DNA of 64,000 nt from Cyclobacteriaceae bacterium (GTDB lineage Bacteria; Bacteroidota; Bacteroidia; Cytophagales; Cyclobacteriaceae), in NCBI GenBank assembly GCA_028284125.1, contig JANQSI010000010.1:186001-250000 (forward strand), in the 5' to 3' direction. The notes below the pieces were generated by a model. It made no database searches and was not told the DNA's origin. It was given only the letters and a program-made list of their open reading frames with translations. A program made the position numbers and the translations under genes. Below are positions 41,734 through 50,785 of this stretch, one piece after another. Position 1 is the first letter of the stretch. Each line of letters opens with the position of its first letter.

Positions 41734-42701
41734 GTGATTTTGAAAATAGAGTAGACCTTTCGGGACTTTCTGAAAAGATAACCCAACTAAAGGAAGAAGC
41801 TTCCAAAGCATTGATCGGGCAACCAGAAATGTTGGATCTAATGCTGACAGCAATGTTTGCTGGCGGTCACGTGCTGATTGAAGGGGTCCCTGGAATTGCC
41901 AAGACCCTTTCAGCAAAACTGATATCTAAACTGGTTGATGCAGACTTTAAGCGAATTCAATTCACACCAGACCTTATGCCTTCTGATGTGTTGGGAACTT
42001 CTGTGTTCAACCCCAAGTCCGCTTCGTTTGATTACAAAAAAGGACCGGCTTTTACCAATTTACTGCTGATTGATGAAATCAATCGAGCACCTGCTAAAAC
42101 CCAGGCCTCTTTGTTTGAGGTGATGGAAGAAAGGCAAGTGTCCAATGATGGAGAGACTTACCAACTGGAGGATTTGTTTATGGTCCTGGCGACTCAAAAT
42201 CCAATCGAGCAAGAAGGAACGTATCGTCTTCCGGAAGCGCAGTTGGATCGATTCATTTTCAAAATAGTGGTGGATTACCCAGCTAATGGAGAAGAATCCA
42301 AAATACTGCAAATGACGAGTAAGAACACGAATCATCATAAGCTGGATTTTGTCAAACCTGTTGTTAAAAAGAAAGAAGTAGTAGCGCTGAGAGAAAACTT
42401 GGAAGCGATTATCATGCAGGATTCATTGGTCGATTACATCGTTAATTTAATAGCTAAGACGAGAGAGCACCATTCCTTGTATTTGGGAGCTTCACCTAGA
42501 GCTTCTATTGATTTAATGAAAGCATCAAAGGCTTTTGCAGCCATCCAGGGAAGAGATTTCGTTTCACCGGAAGACATTAAACGATTGTTCAAGCCAGTAG
42601 TAGAACACAGGATTATTCTTTCACCAGAGGCTGAACTTCAAGGCATCACAATTCAGGAGGTTACAGATCAAATTCTGCAGCAAGTAGAAGTGCCGAAGTG
42701 A
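41730..42701 (+). CDS. MoxR-family AAA+ ATPase
   Basis: 323 residues. Walker A (GVPGIAKT), Walker B (LLLIDEINRAPAKTQ), sensor 1 (LATQNPIEQEGTYRLPEAQLDRF) and a C-terminal lid with GASPRASIDLMKASKAFA are all intact. MoxR ATPases act as chaperones for metal insertion or complex assembly, working with VWA/DUF58 partners through the MIDAS site. Here it precedes the DUF58 gene with a 4-base overlap (GTGA), so the two are made together. Confidence 0.95.
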   Translation: MSDFENRVDLSGLSEKITQLKEEASKALIGQPEMLDLMLTAMFAGGHVLIEGVPGIAKTLSAKLISKLVDADFKRIQFTPDLMPSDVLGTSVFNPKSASFDYKKGPAFTNLLLIDEINRAPAKTQASLFEVMEERQVSNDGETYQLEDLFMVLATQNPIEQEGTYRLPEAQLDRFIFKIVVDYPANGEESKILQMTSKNTNHHKLDFVKPVVKKKEVVALRENLEAIIMQDSLVDYIVNLIAKTREHHSLYLGASPRASIDLMKASKAFAAIQGRDFVSPEDIKRLFKPVVEHRIILSPEAELQGITIQEVTDQILQQVEVPK

Positions 42702-44017
42702 AAATCTTCCCGACATATCGTTTCTACGTAACCGGAGTTGCTTTAATTATTCTGCTGTTTGTAGGCTATTACATTCCATTTGTTTTTAGCTTAACCAAAG
42801 GACTTACCCTTGCTTTTCTGTTGCTTACCTTGACCGATTGTATTCTTCTGTTTTGGAGTGGTGGAAGAATTATCCTTGACAGGGAACTTCCTGAGCGATT
42901 TTCGAATGGAGATCAGAATGAGGTTGTCTTTCATTTGATTAACGGCTACAATTTCCCTGTTCAAACAAACCTTATCGATGAAATTCCGGAAAAGTTTCAG
43001 ATTAGGGATTTGAAAATTCAAATGAATCTTCAACCTGGAAAACAGGTAATGAAAAGATATTTGTTGAGACCTACAGAGAGAGGAGAGTATGTTTTCGGAA
43101 AGACCAATACGCTCTCGACAACAATTCTAGGTTTAATCATTCGTCGGCTGGTGTTTGGAAAGCCACAAATGGTTAAAGTGTATCCCTCTTTCTTAAATCT
43201 CCATCAGTATGAATTAGCCGCGATTTCTCAAAATCTTCGAATCAGTGGCCAAAAGCGTATGAGAAGAATTGGACAAAGCACAGAGTTTGATCATATCAAA
43301 GAATATGTGCTTGGAGATGATCCACGCCATATAAACTGGAAAGCTTCCGCAAGGAAAACTGAACTGATGGTGAATCATTACATTGATGAGAAGTCACAAC
43401 CAATTTACTCTGTCATAGACAAAGGCAGACCAATGAAAATGCCATTCGAAGGAATGACTTTGCTTGACTATTCCATCAATGCTTCATTAGTCCTTTCAAA
43501 CATCGCCATAAAAAAAGGAGATCGAGCGGGACTAATTACGTTCCAACATAAACCTCAAACCTTTATCCCGGCTCAGAAAAGAAATCTACAAATCAATTAC
43601 TTACTTGAAACGCTATACAATCAAGAGACACAGTTCAACGAGCACGATTTTGCCACGCTTTATTGGTACATTCAGCAAAAAGTGAAGCAAAGAAGCTTAC
43701 TTCTGATGTATACTAATTTCGAATCCATTTACACACTAGAACGCCAACTTCCTTATCTAAAATTGATCAATAAACACCATTTGTTGCTATTGATTTTCTT
43801 TCGAAATACGGAATTAAACAAGGTAATAGATGAGCCCACCAACTCAACAATTGATGTATACAACAAATCCATTGCTAAACAGATAGAGGATGAAAAGCAG
43901 AACATCCAATCGGTCTTGACCCACAATGGAATTCTATCACTTTATACAAGTCCTGAAAACTTGAACACCAATGTGATCAATAAGTACATTGAAATAAAGA
44001 CCAAAAGATTACTATAA
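42698..44017 (+). CDS. DUF58-domain protein (VWA-like)
   Basis: 439 residues starting with GTG. Two membrane helices at the start (about 8-28 and 30-50), a beta-rich extracytoplasmic-like part (residues 60-150), then the DUF58 core GQSTEFDHIKEYVLGDDPRHINWKASARKTELMVNHY and a VWA-like C-terminal part (SLVLSNIAIKKGDRAGLITFQ). Partner of the MoxR ATPase. In Pseudomonas and in mycobacteria such pairs affect envelope stability, so an envelope role is likely. Last gene of the six-gene operon. Confidence 0.92.
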   Translation: MKIFPTYRFYVTGVALIILLFVGYYIPFVFSLTKGLTLAFLLLTLTDCILLFWSGGRIILDRELPERFSNGDQNEVVFHLINGYNFPVQTNLIDEIPEKFQIRDLKIQMNLQPGKQVMKRYLLRPTERGEYVFGKTNTLSTTILGLIIRRLVFGKPQMVKVYPSFLNLHQYELAAISQNLRISGQKRMRRIGQSTEFDHIKEYVLGDDPRHINWKASARKTELMVNHYIDEKSQPIYSVIDKGRPMKMPFEGMTLLDYSINASLVLSNIAIKKGDRAGLITFQHKPQTFIPAQKRNLQINYLLETLYNQETQFNEHDFATLYWYIQQKVKQRSLLLMYTNFESIYTLERQLPYLKLINKHHLLLLIFFRNTELNKVIDEPTNSTIDVYNKSIAKQIEDEKQNIQSVLTHNGILSLYTSPENLNTNVINKYIEIKTKRLL

Positions 44018-44035
44018 CCCTTTTTTGAAAAGGGT
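44017..44035 (+). terminator. weak hairpin at the end of the MoxR/DUF58 operon
   Basis: ACCCTTTT and AAAAGGGT with a TTG loop directly after the stop codon. No T-run follows, so it may protect the 3' end or stop transcription only weakly. Confidence 0.35.
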
Positions 44036-44062
44036 AGCTAGTGCTGTTGTTTTCGAAATAAT

Positions 44063-44260
44063 CTATGCCTCTACCAAATCGCCTTTAGAGTATCCAAGCA
44101 TTTCAATTTTATCAACCAGAAATTGTAAGTACCGATCTTCGAATTCGAAATCGACCTCAGAATCAGTGCTGTTGAGTTTGAAAATATTCTTGGATTGCTC
44201 CAGGGTTGATAGGATGTCATCAACCTCTTGTTGTGATTTTACCTGGATTTTTCGTTTCAT
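44063..44260 (-). CDS. small acidic protein of unknown function (65 aa)
   Basis: MKRKIQVKSQQEVDDILSTLEQSK, a loop, then DSEVDFEFEDRYLQFLVDKIEMLG. It is soluble, helix-strand-helix in pattern, and acidic. The frame is better balanced as a protein than the overlapping forward frame, which is Ser-rich and lacks a core. No family is recognised and no clear operon partner exists. Confidence 0.55.
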   Translation of the reverse strand: MKRKIQVKSQQEVDDILSTLEQSKNIFKLNSTDSEVDFEFEDRYLQFLVDKIEMLGYSKGDLVEA

Positions 44261-44357
44261 TTCATTGTAGTTTACAGTTACACCTCAATTCAACCATCCG
44301 GTATTCTAAAGATAAGAAATGTTAGGTAAGATTCATAAACTGCCAGGTTGGATTATG

Positions 44358-44744
44358 TTAGGATTCAGGAGGTTCCTTAATTTCTCCCCCAAAAGTGATT
44401 CTATGTCCATCTATCGTGGTGATAGCAAATTCTCTTTGACCCCAGGGTTTATCTCCAATGGGGCGCATGTCAATATCTTTTGATTGATATTCCTCGTAGA
44501 GTTTATCTATGTTTTCCACATCGATGTAGGCAAAATAGGAATGGTTTTTCGTTTCGAAAGCTGATCGATCATCCGGGCATTCGCCAAGCATAATGGAAAA
44601 CTTTTCTCGTCTCACGGTATGCCATCCATCATCCGTCCAGACGGTTTCAAATCCAAGCTTATTCAAGTAATAATCGACTGATTTTTCAAGGTTCTTTACC
44701 GCAAGTACGAAAGTAGATCCTGTTATTTTTGAGTTTGTCTCCAT
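44358..44744 (-). CDS. VOC-family (glyoxalase/bleomycin-resistance fold) protein
   Basis: 128 residues with the paired beta-alpha-beta-beta-beta modules: TGSTFVLAVKNLEKSVDYYLNKLGFE, DGWHTVRREKFSIMLGEC, HSYFAYIDVENIDKLYEEYQ and WGQREFAITTIDGHRITFGGEI. The pattern is that of single-domain VOC proteins that may be bleomycin-resistance-like or glyoxalase-like; substrate unknown. It starts 2 bp after the DUF3137 gene. Confidence 0.87.
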   Translation of the reverse strand: METNSKITGSTFVLAVKNLEKSVDYYLNKLGFETVWTDDGWHTVRREKFSIMLGECPDDRSAFETKNHSYFAYIDVENIDKLYEEYQSKDIDMRPIGDKPWGQREFAITTIDGHRITFGGEIKEPPES

Positions 44745-44746
44745 AG

Positions 44747-45700
44747 TTATTTTAATGTCAAGTCTTCCATTAGATTACTGATTGCATTTAAAAGAGTTGT
44801 TTGTTCTTCAATGAATGAAACATGGTCAATGGTTCTGGAAAGTTTGGGTTCCATGAACTTTTTGCGAGTAGGTATTGCAATTTGTACTGTATTGTTTTCG
44901 AAATGGAAAGAGAGCGGTTTACGTATAATTTTCTTATCGATTAGTTTGATATTCAATGCTGAAATCTTTTCCAGGATAAAGGGCTGTAGAATTTTCCTGG
45001 CCTCCACTCCATCGTCGGCATAAATTCGATAATTCTTGACAGAAGATTCCTCTAGTTTGATTCTTGTTTTTCCTTCCTCTTTAATCGATTGGGTATTTCC
45101 CTTGGTAACAAACCAAATACTGGTTGGAAATTTTACCTCAAGCTCAGATTTGTAGAGAATGCCAGTAAACACCGGGACATACCTGGTCGAATCCTTTTGT
45201 ACCACGATTTTCTGCAGATTGATTTCCGCAAATTTTATAGGAATGTTGTCGATAACTCCAGTGACCAGATCTTGGCAGTCATACTTGCTGAAAGGAGGGA
45301 AGAGCAAGCTGGCGATTACTTCCATTCTTGGAATTTGACCTTCGTACTTATACTTAAATGACGGATCTAACCCGCGAATAATGTAAGGAGCTATTTGTGA
45401 AGTGAACAGTTTTTTGAATTGTCTGCTTTTTACCTTGTTGACAATCAGGAAAGTGATCAAGGTGACAATGACAAGAAGAAAATAGGCTATTATGACAATA
45501 CTAATGTTTTCATCACTAATGTATTTTCCATCCAATCCTGATAGGTTGAGACGAGCTACGAGAAAAGCACCTCCGAGAATTAAAATGGTCCAAAATGCAT
45601 ATCGAAATGGTTCTACTTTATTGTAGAACTTAGCACGTTCCTTGTCCAGTTCATGCAGTTTGTCTTTGAGAACCTTATATATTTCAGATGCGACTAGCAT
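44747..45700 (-). CDS. DUF3137-family membrane protein
   Basis: 317 residues. A coiled N-terminal part (1-35), two membrane helices (about 37-55 and 65-88), and a C-terminal domain with the DUF3137 features FSKYDCQDLVTGVIDNIPIKFAEINLQ, FTGILYKSELEVKFPTSIWF and YRIYADDGVEARKILQPFILEKI. Function unknown. It probably shares a transcript with the VOC gene after it and with the ATP-pyrophosphatase gene 39 bp before it. Confidence 0.85.
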   Translation of the reverse strand: MLVASEIYKVLKDKLHELDKERAKFYNKVEPFRYAFWTILILGGAFLVARLNLSGLDGKYISDENISIVIIAYFLLVIVTLITFLIVNKVKSRQFKKLFTSQIAPYIIRGLDPSFKYKYEGQIPRMEVIASLLFPPFSKYDCQDLVTGVIDNIPIKFAEINLQKIVVQKDSTRYVPVFTGILYKSELEVKFPTSIWFVTKGNTQSIKEEGKTRIKLEESSVKNYRIYADDGVEARKILQPFILEKISALNIKLIDKKIIRKPLSFHFENNTVQIAIPTRKKFMEPKLSRTIDHVSFIEEQTTLLNAISNLMEDLTLK

Positions 45701-45739
45701 GGTTCATTGATATCGGCGCATAAGTTAAACCATGCCGCT

Positions 45740-46453
45740 TTATTTTGGCAGAAGATCACAAAACCAAAATCCCATTTGATTCGAATCCTGGTCTTCGTTT
45801 TGATTCGGAGATTTATATTCCTTGTAAATCTTTTCACCAATTTCATAGTTTATCGGATGGTCGAAGAGCGGGCCATCAAAACAGAACGTATGAAATTCAC
45901 CATTCTCGCCACAGGGGTCGACCTCTTTTGGAAGATCATTTAAGAAAGAATTATCAATGATCTTTCCTGCAAAAGATTCGTCAAAGTATTTGGAATGTGC
46001 AGCAACAATCACGGCTTTGAATCCGAGGGCTAAAAATTCCTTGATAAGCTTTTCGGTATCTTTTTTCCAGATCGGAAACACCAGCTCTATTCCCAGCTTT
46101 TCGAATTGGTTTTCTCGGTATTGTTTAAGGTCTTCCAGGAAAATGTCTCCAAAGGCCGCATGGGTATAACCATTGGATTTGAGCCTCAAAATCTTCTCGT
46201 TCATTATGCGTTCATATTCCTCCATGGAGGGCTGCTCAGGGAGCAAAACCTTAGAAGAAGAGATGCCAATTGACTGAACTTGCAAGTCCAGAAGTTCACT
46301 TCGCAACCCATGCATGGAAACCCGATCATAATGGGAATTGATAGTTGTTAGCAACTGATCGACTTGATAAAAGTCTTCTTGTTGCAAATAATGTAATGCC
46401 AATGCAGCATCTTTTCCAGTGCTCCAGTTGAAGAAGATTTTGTGTTTTTCCAT
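45740..46453 (-). CDS. ATP-pyrophosphatase (diphthine-ammonia ligase-like) of the PP-loop family
   Basis: 237 residues. The PP-loop reads FNWSTGKDAALAL (normally SGGKDS), followed by an ELLDLQVQSIGI strand and AFGDIFLEDLKQYREN. The signature DPCGENGEFHTFCFDGP near residue 200 is that of diphthine-ammonia ligase (Dph6)-type proteins. Bacteria lack diphthamide on EF-G, so the real substrate here is unknown. Cytoplasmic. The reverse-strand neighbour 60 bp upstream ends in a strong terminator. Confidence 0.85.
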   Translation of the reverse strand: MEKHKIFFNWSTGKDAALALHYLQQEDFYQVDQLLTTINSHYDRVSMHGLRSELLDLQVQSIGISSSKVLLPEQPSMEEYERIMNEKILRLKSNGYTHAAFGDIFLEDLKQYRENQFEKLGIELVFPIWKKDTEKLIKEFLALGFKAVIVAAHSKYFDESFAGKIIDNSFLNDLPKEVDPCGENGEFHTFCFDGPLFDHPINYEIGEKIYKEYKSPNQNEDQDSNQMGFWFCDLLPK

Positions 46454-46460
46454 TAGACTA

Positions 46461-46490
46461 AAAAGCCCCGAATTAGTTTTCGGGGCTTTT
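46461..46490 (-). terminator. terminator of the oligopeptidase gene
   Basis: Perfect 12-base arms AAAAGCCCCGAA and TTCGGGGCTTTT around a 6-base loop, with T-rich flanks in both directions. It lies between two reverse-strand genes. Confidence 0.88.
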
Positions 46491-46512
46491 GTTTTTCAAA
46501 TCTTATTTCTAC

Positions 46513-48684
46513 TTAATCACTACTACCGTCTTCAAGATCAAGCAAGAAGGCATACTGCAGAGCGGTTGTTTTATAACGCTTGAAACGTCCGGAAGCTCCG
46601 CCATGACCCGCTTCCATATCTGTATCAAGGATCAAAAGCTTGTCGTCTGTTTTCTTATCTCTCAGTTTAGCGACCCATTTAGCAGGTTCCCAATATTGAA
46701 CCTGGGAGTCAAACAATCCTGTAGTCACCAACATGTTTGGGTAATCCTGTTCTTTCACCTGATCATAAGGGGAATAGGAAAGCATGTATTCATACGATTC
46801 CAAGGTTTTTGGATTTCCCCATTCGTCAAATTCTCCGGTCGTTAATGGAATGGATTCATCCCACATGGTTGAGATAACATCAACAAATGGAACTGCTGCA
46901 ATAATGCCGTTGTATAATTCAGGATTCATATTTACAACCGCACCCATTAATAATCCTCCAGCACTTCCGCCTAGCGCGTACAAGTGTTCCGCTGAGGTGT
47001 ATTTTTCTTCAATCAAAAACTTGGAGCAATCAACGAAATCATTGAAGGTGTTCTTCTTCTTGAACATTTTCCCATCTTCGTACCACTGGCGTCCCATCAT
47101 CGAGCCACCTCGAATGTGTGCGATGGCGAAGGCAAATCCTCTATCAAGAAGACTTAGTCGATCGGAACGGAAGGAAGCATCAATCGTACTTCCATAAGAA
47201 CCGTAAGCATATTGCAATAACGGACTGTTTCCATCTTTTTTGAAGCCTTTCTTGTAAACAATAGAAATGGGAACCTTAACTCCGTCACGCACAGTAGCCC
47301 AAACTCGCTCTGTTTGATAATCCTCTGGGTTATGTCCGCCAACTACTTCTTGCTGCTTCATCAACACTTTTTCTTTGGTCTCCATGTTGTAATCAAAAGT
47401 TGATCGGGGAGTTGTAAGAGAAGTGTATCCAAATCGGAGCGTCTTGGTATTGTATTCAGCATTGGTCGAAATGTATGCTGCATATGCAGGTTCGCCAAAA
47501 TTTAAATAATGCTCACTACCATTTGATTGATCAATGATCCTCAGATTGGTGAGCCCCTCTTTTCGCTCATCAATTACCATGTAGTTGTCAAATAGTTCGA
47601 GTCCTTCAATGAGAACATCTTCACGATGAGGAATAACCTCTTTCCAGTTTTCCATATCGGTGGCGTTGACAGAAGTCTCCATCAAGCGGAAATTCTGTGC
47701 CTCCCAATTGGTCACGATGTAGAACTTATCGCCAAAATGATCAATGTTGTATTCATGCTTGGTACCTCGTGGAGTGAATTGTTTGAACCCTGCATCAGGG
47801 TTGTCAGCATCGACGATTCGATAATCACTTACTAGTGTTGCCCAACTTCCGATGATGATGTATTTCTCTGATTTAGATTTGAATACCCAGTTATAGTAAG
47901 TGTCATCTTTTTCGTGATAAACTAATTTATCATTCGAGATGTCACTACCAAGTTTGTGGGTGAAGACTTTATCTGGAAGAAGTGTGATTTTGTGCTTTGT
48001 TCCGTAGAAAAAGGTCTTGTTATCATTTGCCCAAGCGGCTGCACCTGAAGTGTTTTCAATTCTATCTTGTAAGTACTCGCCCGTTTCCAGGTTCTTGAAA
48101 CGCATGGTGTAAATTCTTCGGCTTAACGTATCTTCTCCGAAAGCTAAAATCTTGTTGTCAGGACTGACGCTTAAACCTGAAGTGGCGTAGTAGGCATATC
48201 CTTCTGCCAATTCGTTCACATTGATCATGATTTCCTCAGTGGCTTCCAGGGTTCCTTTTTTTCTGCAATGAATTGGATACTCACCGCCTTCTTCGTAACG
48301 AGAATAATACCAGTAGCCATTGGAAAAATAGGGGACAGATTCATCGTCTTTCTTAATTCGTCCCACCATTTCATCGTAAAGTTTTTGCTGAAGATCTTCC
48401 GTATGCGACATCACTTTTTTAGTGAAGTCATTTTCTTCATTCAAGTAATTCAGAACTTTTTGCGTGTGCTGGTCAGGCTCTTCCGCATTCTTTTGTTCAT
48501 CGGTCAACCTCATCCAGAAATAAGGATCTACTCTGGTTTGTCCGTGTTCTGTGAGTAAAGTATCTGCTTTCTCTGCAACAGGTGCATCTGGTCTCATAGA
48601 AATTTCTTCTTTTTTTGTTTGGTTGGTACATGCAGCAGCAATGAAGATGCTTGCCCATACCACCAATAATTGTGACTTATTCAT
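46513..48684 (-). CDS. ptrB: oligopeptidase B-like S9 family serine peptidase (lipoprotein)
   Basis: 723 residues from the ATG of MNKSQLLVVWASIFIAAAC, a lipoprotein signal. The N-terminal part (40-430) is the seven-bladed beta-propeller that limits access (HGQTRVDPYFWMRL is the usual opening), and the C-terminal part the alpha/beta hydrolase with YGSYG, IAHIRGG, the nucleophile motif GGSAGGLLMG, the Asp in GLFDSQVQYWE and the His in GHGG. Such enzymes cut peptides after Arg or Lys. Here it would act in the periplasm, and a nutritional or peptide-clearing role is likely. A longer in-frame start is less suitable. Confidence 0.92.
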   Translation of the reverse strand: MNKSQLLVVWASIFIAAACTNQTKKEEISMRPDAPVAEKADTLLTEHGQTRVDPYFWMRLTDEQKNAEEPDQHTQKVLNYLNEENDFTKKVMSHTEDLQQKLYDEMVGRIKKDDESVPYFSNGYWYYSRYEEGGEYPIHCRKKGTLEATEEIMINVNELAEGYAYYATSGLSVSPDNKILAFGEDTLSRRIYTMRFKNLETGEYLQDRIENTSGAAAWANDNKTFFYGTKHKITLLPDKVFTHKLGSDISNDKLVYHEKDDTYYNWVFKSKSEKYIIIGSWATLVSDYRIVDADNPDAGFKQFTPRGTKHEYNIDHFGDKFYIVTNWEAQNFRLMETSVNATDMENWKEVIPHREDVLIEGLELFDNYMVIDERKEGLTNLRIIDQSNGSEHYLNFGEPAYAAYISTNAEYNTKTLRFGYTSLTTPRSTFDYNMETKEKVLMKQQEVVGGHNPEDYQTERVWATVRDGVKVPISIVYKKGFKKDGNSPLLQYAYGSYGSTIDASFRSDRLSLLDRGFAFAIAHIRGGSMMGRQWYEDGKMFKKKNTFNDFVDCSKFLIEEKYTSAEHLYALGGSAGGLLMGAVVNMNPELYNGIIAAVPFVDVISTMWDESIPLTTGEFDEWGNPKTLESYEYMLSYSPYDQVKEQDYPNMLVTTGLFDSQVQYWEPAKWVAKLRDKKTDDKLLILDTDMEAGHGGASGRFKRYKTTALQYAFLLDLEDGSSD

Positions 48685-48870
48685 AATTAGTGATTTTGCG
48701 GCCGCCAAGTTCAGAATTCAGCACCTATTTTCCTAGCCGGATTGGATAATTGGTAAAAGAGTCCTTTTAACAATTGAAATATCGTGATGCAACCCAAAGG
48801 GCACAATCAGCATCATCATTTCGAGCCAAATAAATAATTGATTTTTTCAAACCCAAAACCTCAAAGACCA

Positions 48871-49803
48871 ATGAAAATTAAATGGCTAATAATGTTATTG
48901 TTTCTTTCTGGAACAATTATGGCTCAATCTCAATCAAGAGGAATTGAACTCTACAACGATGGGAAACTAGATGAAGCACAAAGTTTTTTTTCTAAAGACC
49001 AATCAAGCGAAACCTCCATTTACTACCTGGGAAGAATTGCTTTTGATAAGGAAGAATTCAGAAAAGCGGCAGACTACTTTGAAGAAGCAATAGAGATCAA
49101 TCAGAAATCGGACTATTACACCTGGCTTGGAAACTCGCTGGGTAGCTATACCAATGAAGTGAATTTCTTTAGAAAAGGAATACTGGCTCCCAAAATCAAA
49201 TCGGCCTATGAAAAAGCCGTTGAATTAGACGCTAGAAACATTGATGCACATTGGGGGCTAATAGAGTATTACACCCAAGCACCAAGTGTTATGGGTGGAA
49301 GCTTTGAAAAGGCTGAAGAAACTGCCAATGCAATCAAAAAAGTAGATGTGTTGGAAGGACATAGCGCTCTTGCTACGGTTTATACTCGACAGGATGAACA
49401 TGATAAAGCTGAGAAAGAGTACATCGCTGCAGCTGAACTCGACAAAAGTAGACTACTGAACCTTGGATTCTATTACCAAAGGCGTGAAGCTTATGACAAG
49501 GCCTTTTCTGCTTTTGAATCAGCCTATGAAAATGATGAAGATAATCTAGGTGCTTTGTATCAAATTGGACGCACCAGTGCTCTTTCCGGTAAAAAGACTG
49601 AAAAAGGTATTAGTAGTCTTCAAAAGTACCTTGCAATAGAATGGAAAAAGGGAACACCTTCTCATGCTGGCGCTTTGATGCGATTGGGTATGATCTATGA
49701 AAAGACCGGGGACAAGTCTAAGGCCATTTCGCATTATGAAAAATCACTAGCGAAAGACCCGGAAATGGAGGAAGCTAAGAAAGGCTTAAACAGATTGAAA
49801 TAA
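48871..49803 (+). CDS. secreted TPR-repeat protein
   Basis: 310 residues from MKIKWLIMLLFLSGTIMAQ, a clear signal peptide. The rest is made of tetratricopeptide units (GIELYNDGKLDEAQSFFSK, YYLGRIAFDKEEFRKAADYFEEAIEINQ, ALMRLGMIYEKTGDKSKAISHYEKSLAKDPEMEEAKKGLNRL). TPR proteins scaffold complexes in the periplasm. The first helix pair and the GSFEKAEETANAI part resemble those of TPR proteins seen with peptidases, but no partner is certain. The SigZ-type sigma gene follows after only 32 bp, so the two may share a transcript. Confidence 0.85.
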   Translation: MKIKWLIMLLFLSGTIMAQSQSRGIELYNDGKLDEAQSFFSKDQSSETSIYYLGRIAFDKEEFRKAADYFEEAIEINQKSDYYTWLGNSLGSYTNEVNFFRKGILAPKIKSAYEKAVELDARNIDAHWGLIEYYTQAPSVMGGSFEKAEETANAIKKVDVLEGHSALATVYTRQDEHDKAEKEYIAAAELDKSRLLNLGFYYQRREAYDKAFSAFESAYENDEDNLGALYQIGRTSALSGKKTEKGISSLQKYLAIEWKKGTPSHAGALMRLGMIYEKTGDKSKAISHYEKSLAKDPEMEEAKKGLNRLK

Positions 49804-49835
49804 CCATTTTCTCGGATTTCCGTCTGTTAGGGATC

Positions 49836-50342
49836 ATGGAAGAATTGAGAAAAAAGGTGACTCGCTTTTTAAGGTCAAGGGTGAACGATGAACATCTTGT
49901 CAAGGACCTTGTACAGGATACGATGTTGAAATTACTAACCAAGGGCAACACCGTTGATATCCGGAGCAGGGAAGCGTGGGCAATCCAAATTGCCAAAAAT
50001 TCCCTGATTGATCATTATCGAAAGGCGAATAAGAACCTTCCTGAAAATTTTAACTCCATCGGGAATTATAACTACCTGACAGATGAAATATTGACTTGTC
50101 AAAAGCAGTTTATTGATGAGCTGGACCCTGAATCAAAGTATCTGATCAACGAGGTTGACATCAAGGGAAAAAGGCAAAAAGATGTGGCCTCAGTTATGGG
50201 TATAACTTATACCAGTTTACGTTCAAAGGTTCAGCGGGCAAGGAAGAAGATAAAGCAACGATTTGACGAAACATGTGAATTTGAATATGATGCTGCCGGA
50301 AGTATTGTCTGCTGTTGGGAGAAAACCTGTAGCTCCAAATAA
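49836..50342 (+). CDS. sigZ: SigZ-like ECF sigma factor with cysteine-rich C-terminal tail
   Basis: 168 residues. Region 2 (VRFLRS-type helix, DLVQDTMLKLL, IQIAKNSLIDHYRK) and region 4 (QKDVASVMGITYTSLRSKVQRARKKIKQRF) are present. A C-terminal tail of about 22 residues holds Cys147, Cys159, Cys160 and Cys165 (CEFEYDAAG ... CCWEKTC). SigZ-type factors carry such a tail, which probably binds metal or forms a redox switch; that would make the sigma factor its own sensor, with no anti-sigma gene needed. Genes for a Cys-motif secreted protein and a membrane protein follow and are the likely targets. Confidence 0.88.
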   Translation: MEELRKKVTRFLRSRVNDEHLVKDLVQDTMLKLLTKGNTVDIRSREAWAIQIAKNSLIDHYRKANKNLPENFNSIGNYNYLTDEILTCQKQFIDELDPESKYLINEVDIKGKRQKDVASVMGITYTSLRSKVQRARKKIKQRFDETCEFEYDAAGSIVCCWEKTCSSK

Positions 50343-50393
50343 TTTTGCATCATTTTTTGGTTTGATCGTCTTCTAGTAAAAAGACAAATTACT

Positions 50394-50774
50394 ATGAAAC
50401 GATTGTTAGTGCCAATTCTCTTTTTATTCATTCTTGACGTAAATGCACAGGACTCACAGGATGCCAAGCCAGATTGTAAGCCAAAATCTTGTAGCATAAA
50501 AGAGAAGAAATCTTGCGGTCCAACAAATACCAAGTTAGGAGAGGCAAAGGTGATCTTCGAATTGCGAAATGATATGCAGGAGTTGAAAGATGAACTAGGA
50601 TTATTTGGAAAAATAGTTGCAGGGATGTCGGATGAAGAGAGCCTAACAATTCTGGTAAGTGAGATGAAGCAAATCACACAGGCGAAGGGAGAAGAATTTC
50701 CTGAATTAAGGGATTCGAAAGCGGGTAAGGTGGCAGATCTGCGGAAAATTCTTAAGAAGGTAAGTAGGAAATAA
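50394..50774 (+). CDS. small secreted cysteine-motif protein of the sigZ operon
   Basis: 126 residues. Signal peptide (MKRLLVPILFLFILDVNA, cleavage near AQD), then a Cys cluster C28-x4-C33-x7-C41 with a following GPTNTKLGEAKVIFELRNDMQ helix and a basic end. I recall similar CxxxxC/CGPTNTK-like proteins beside SigZ genes in other Bacteroidota, but cannot confirm this here. The three Cys could bind a metal or heme or undergo thiol exchange. It sits 51 bp after sigZ and 11 bp before the membrane protein gene, so all three are probably one unit. Confidence 0.75.
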   Translation: MKRLLVPILFLFILDVNAQDSQDAKPDCKPKSCSIKEKKSCGPTNTKLGEAKVIFELRNDMQELKDELGLFGKIVAGMSDEESLTILVSEMKQITQAKGEEFPELRDSKAGKVADLRKILKKVSRK

Positions 50775-50785
50775 ATCGGGTCGAG

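Noticed and set aside
44025-44270. An 81-residue forward frame overlapping the 65-aa small gene
   Set aside because: Ser-rich without a core, starting inside a hairpin; the reverse frame is better balanced.
46489-46845. A 118-residue forward frame antisense to the oligopeptidase
   Set aside because: It lies over the catalytic part of the S9 peptidase and has no recognisable domain.
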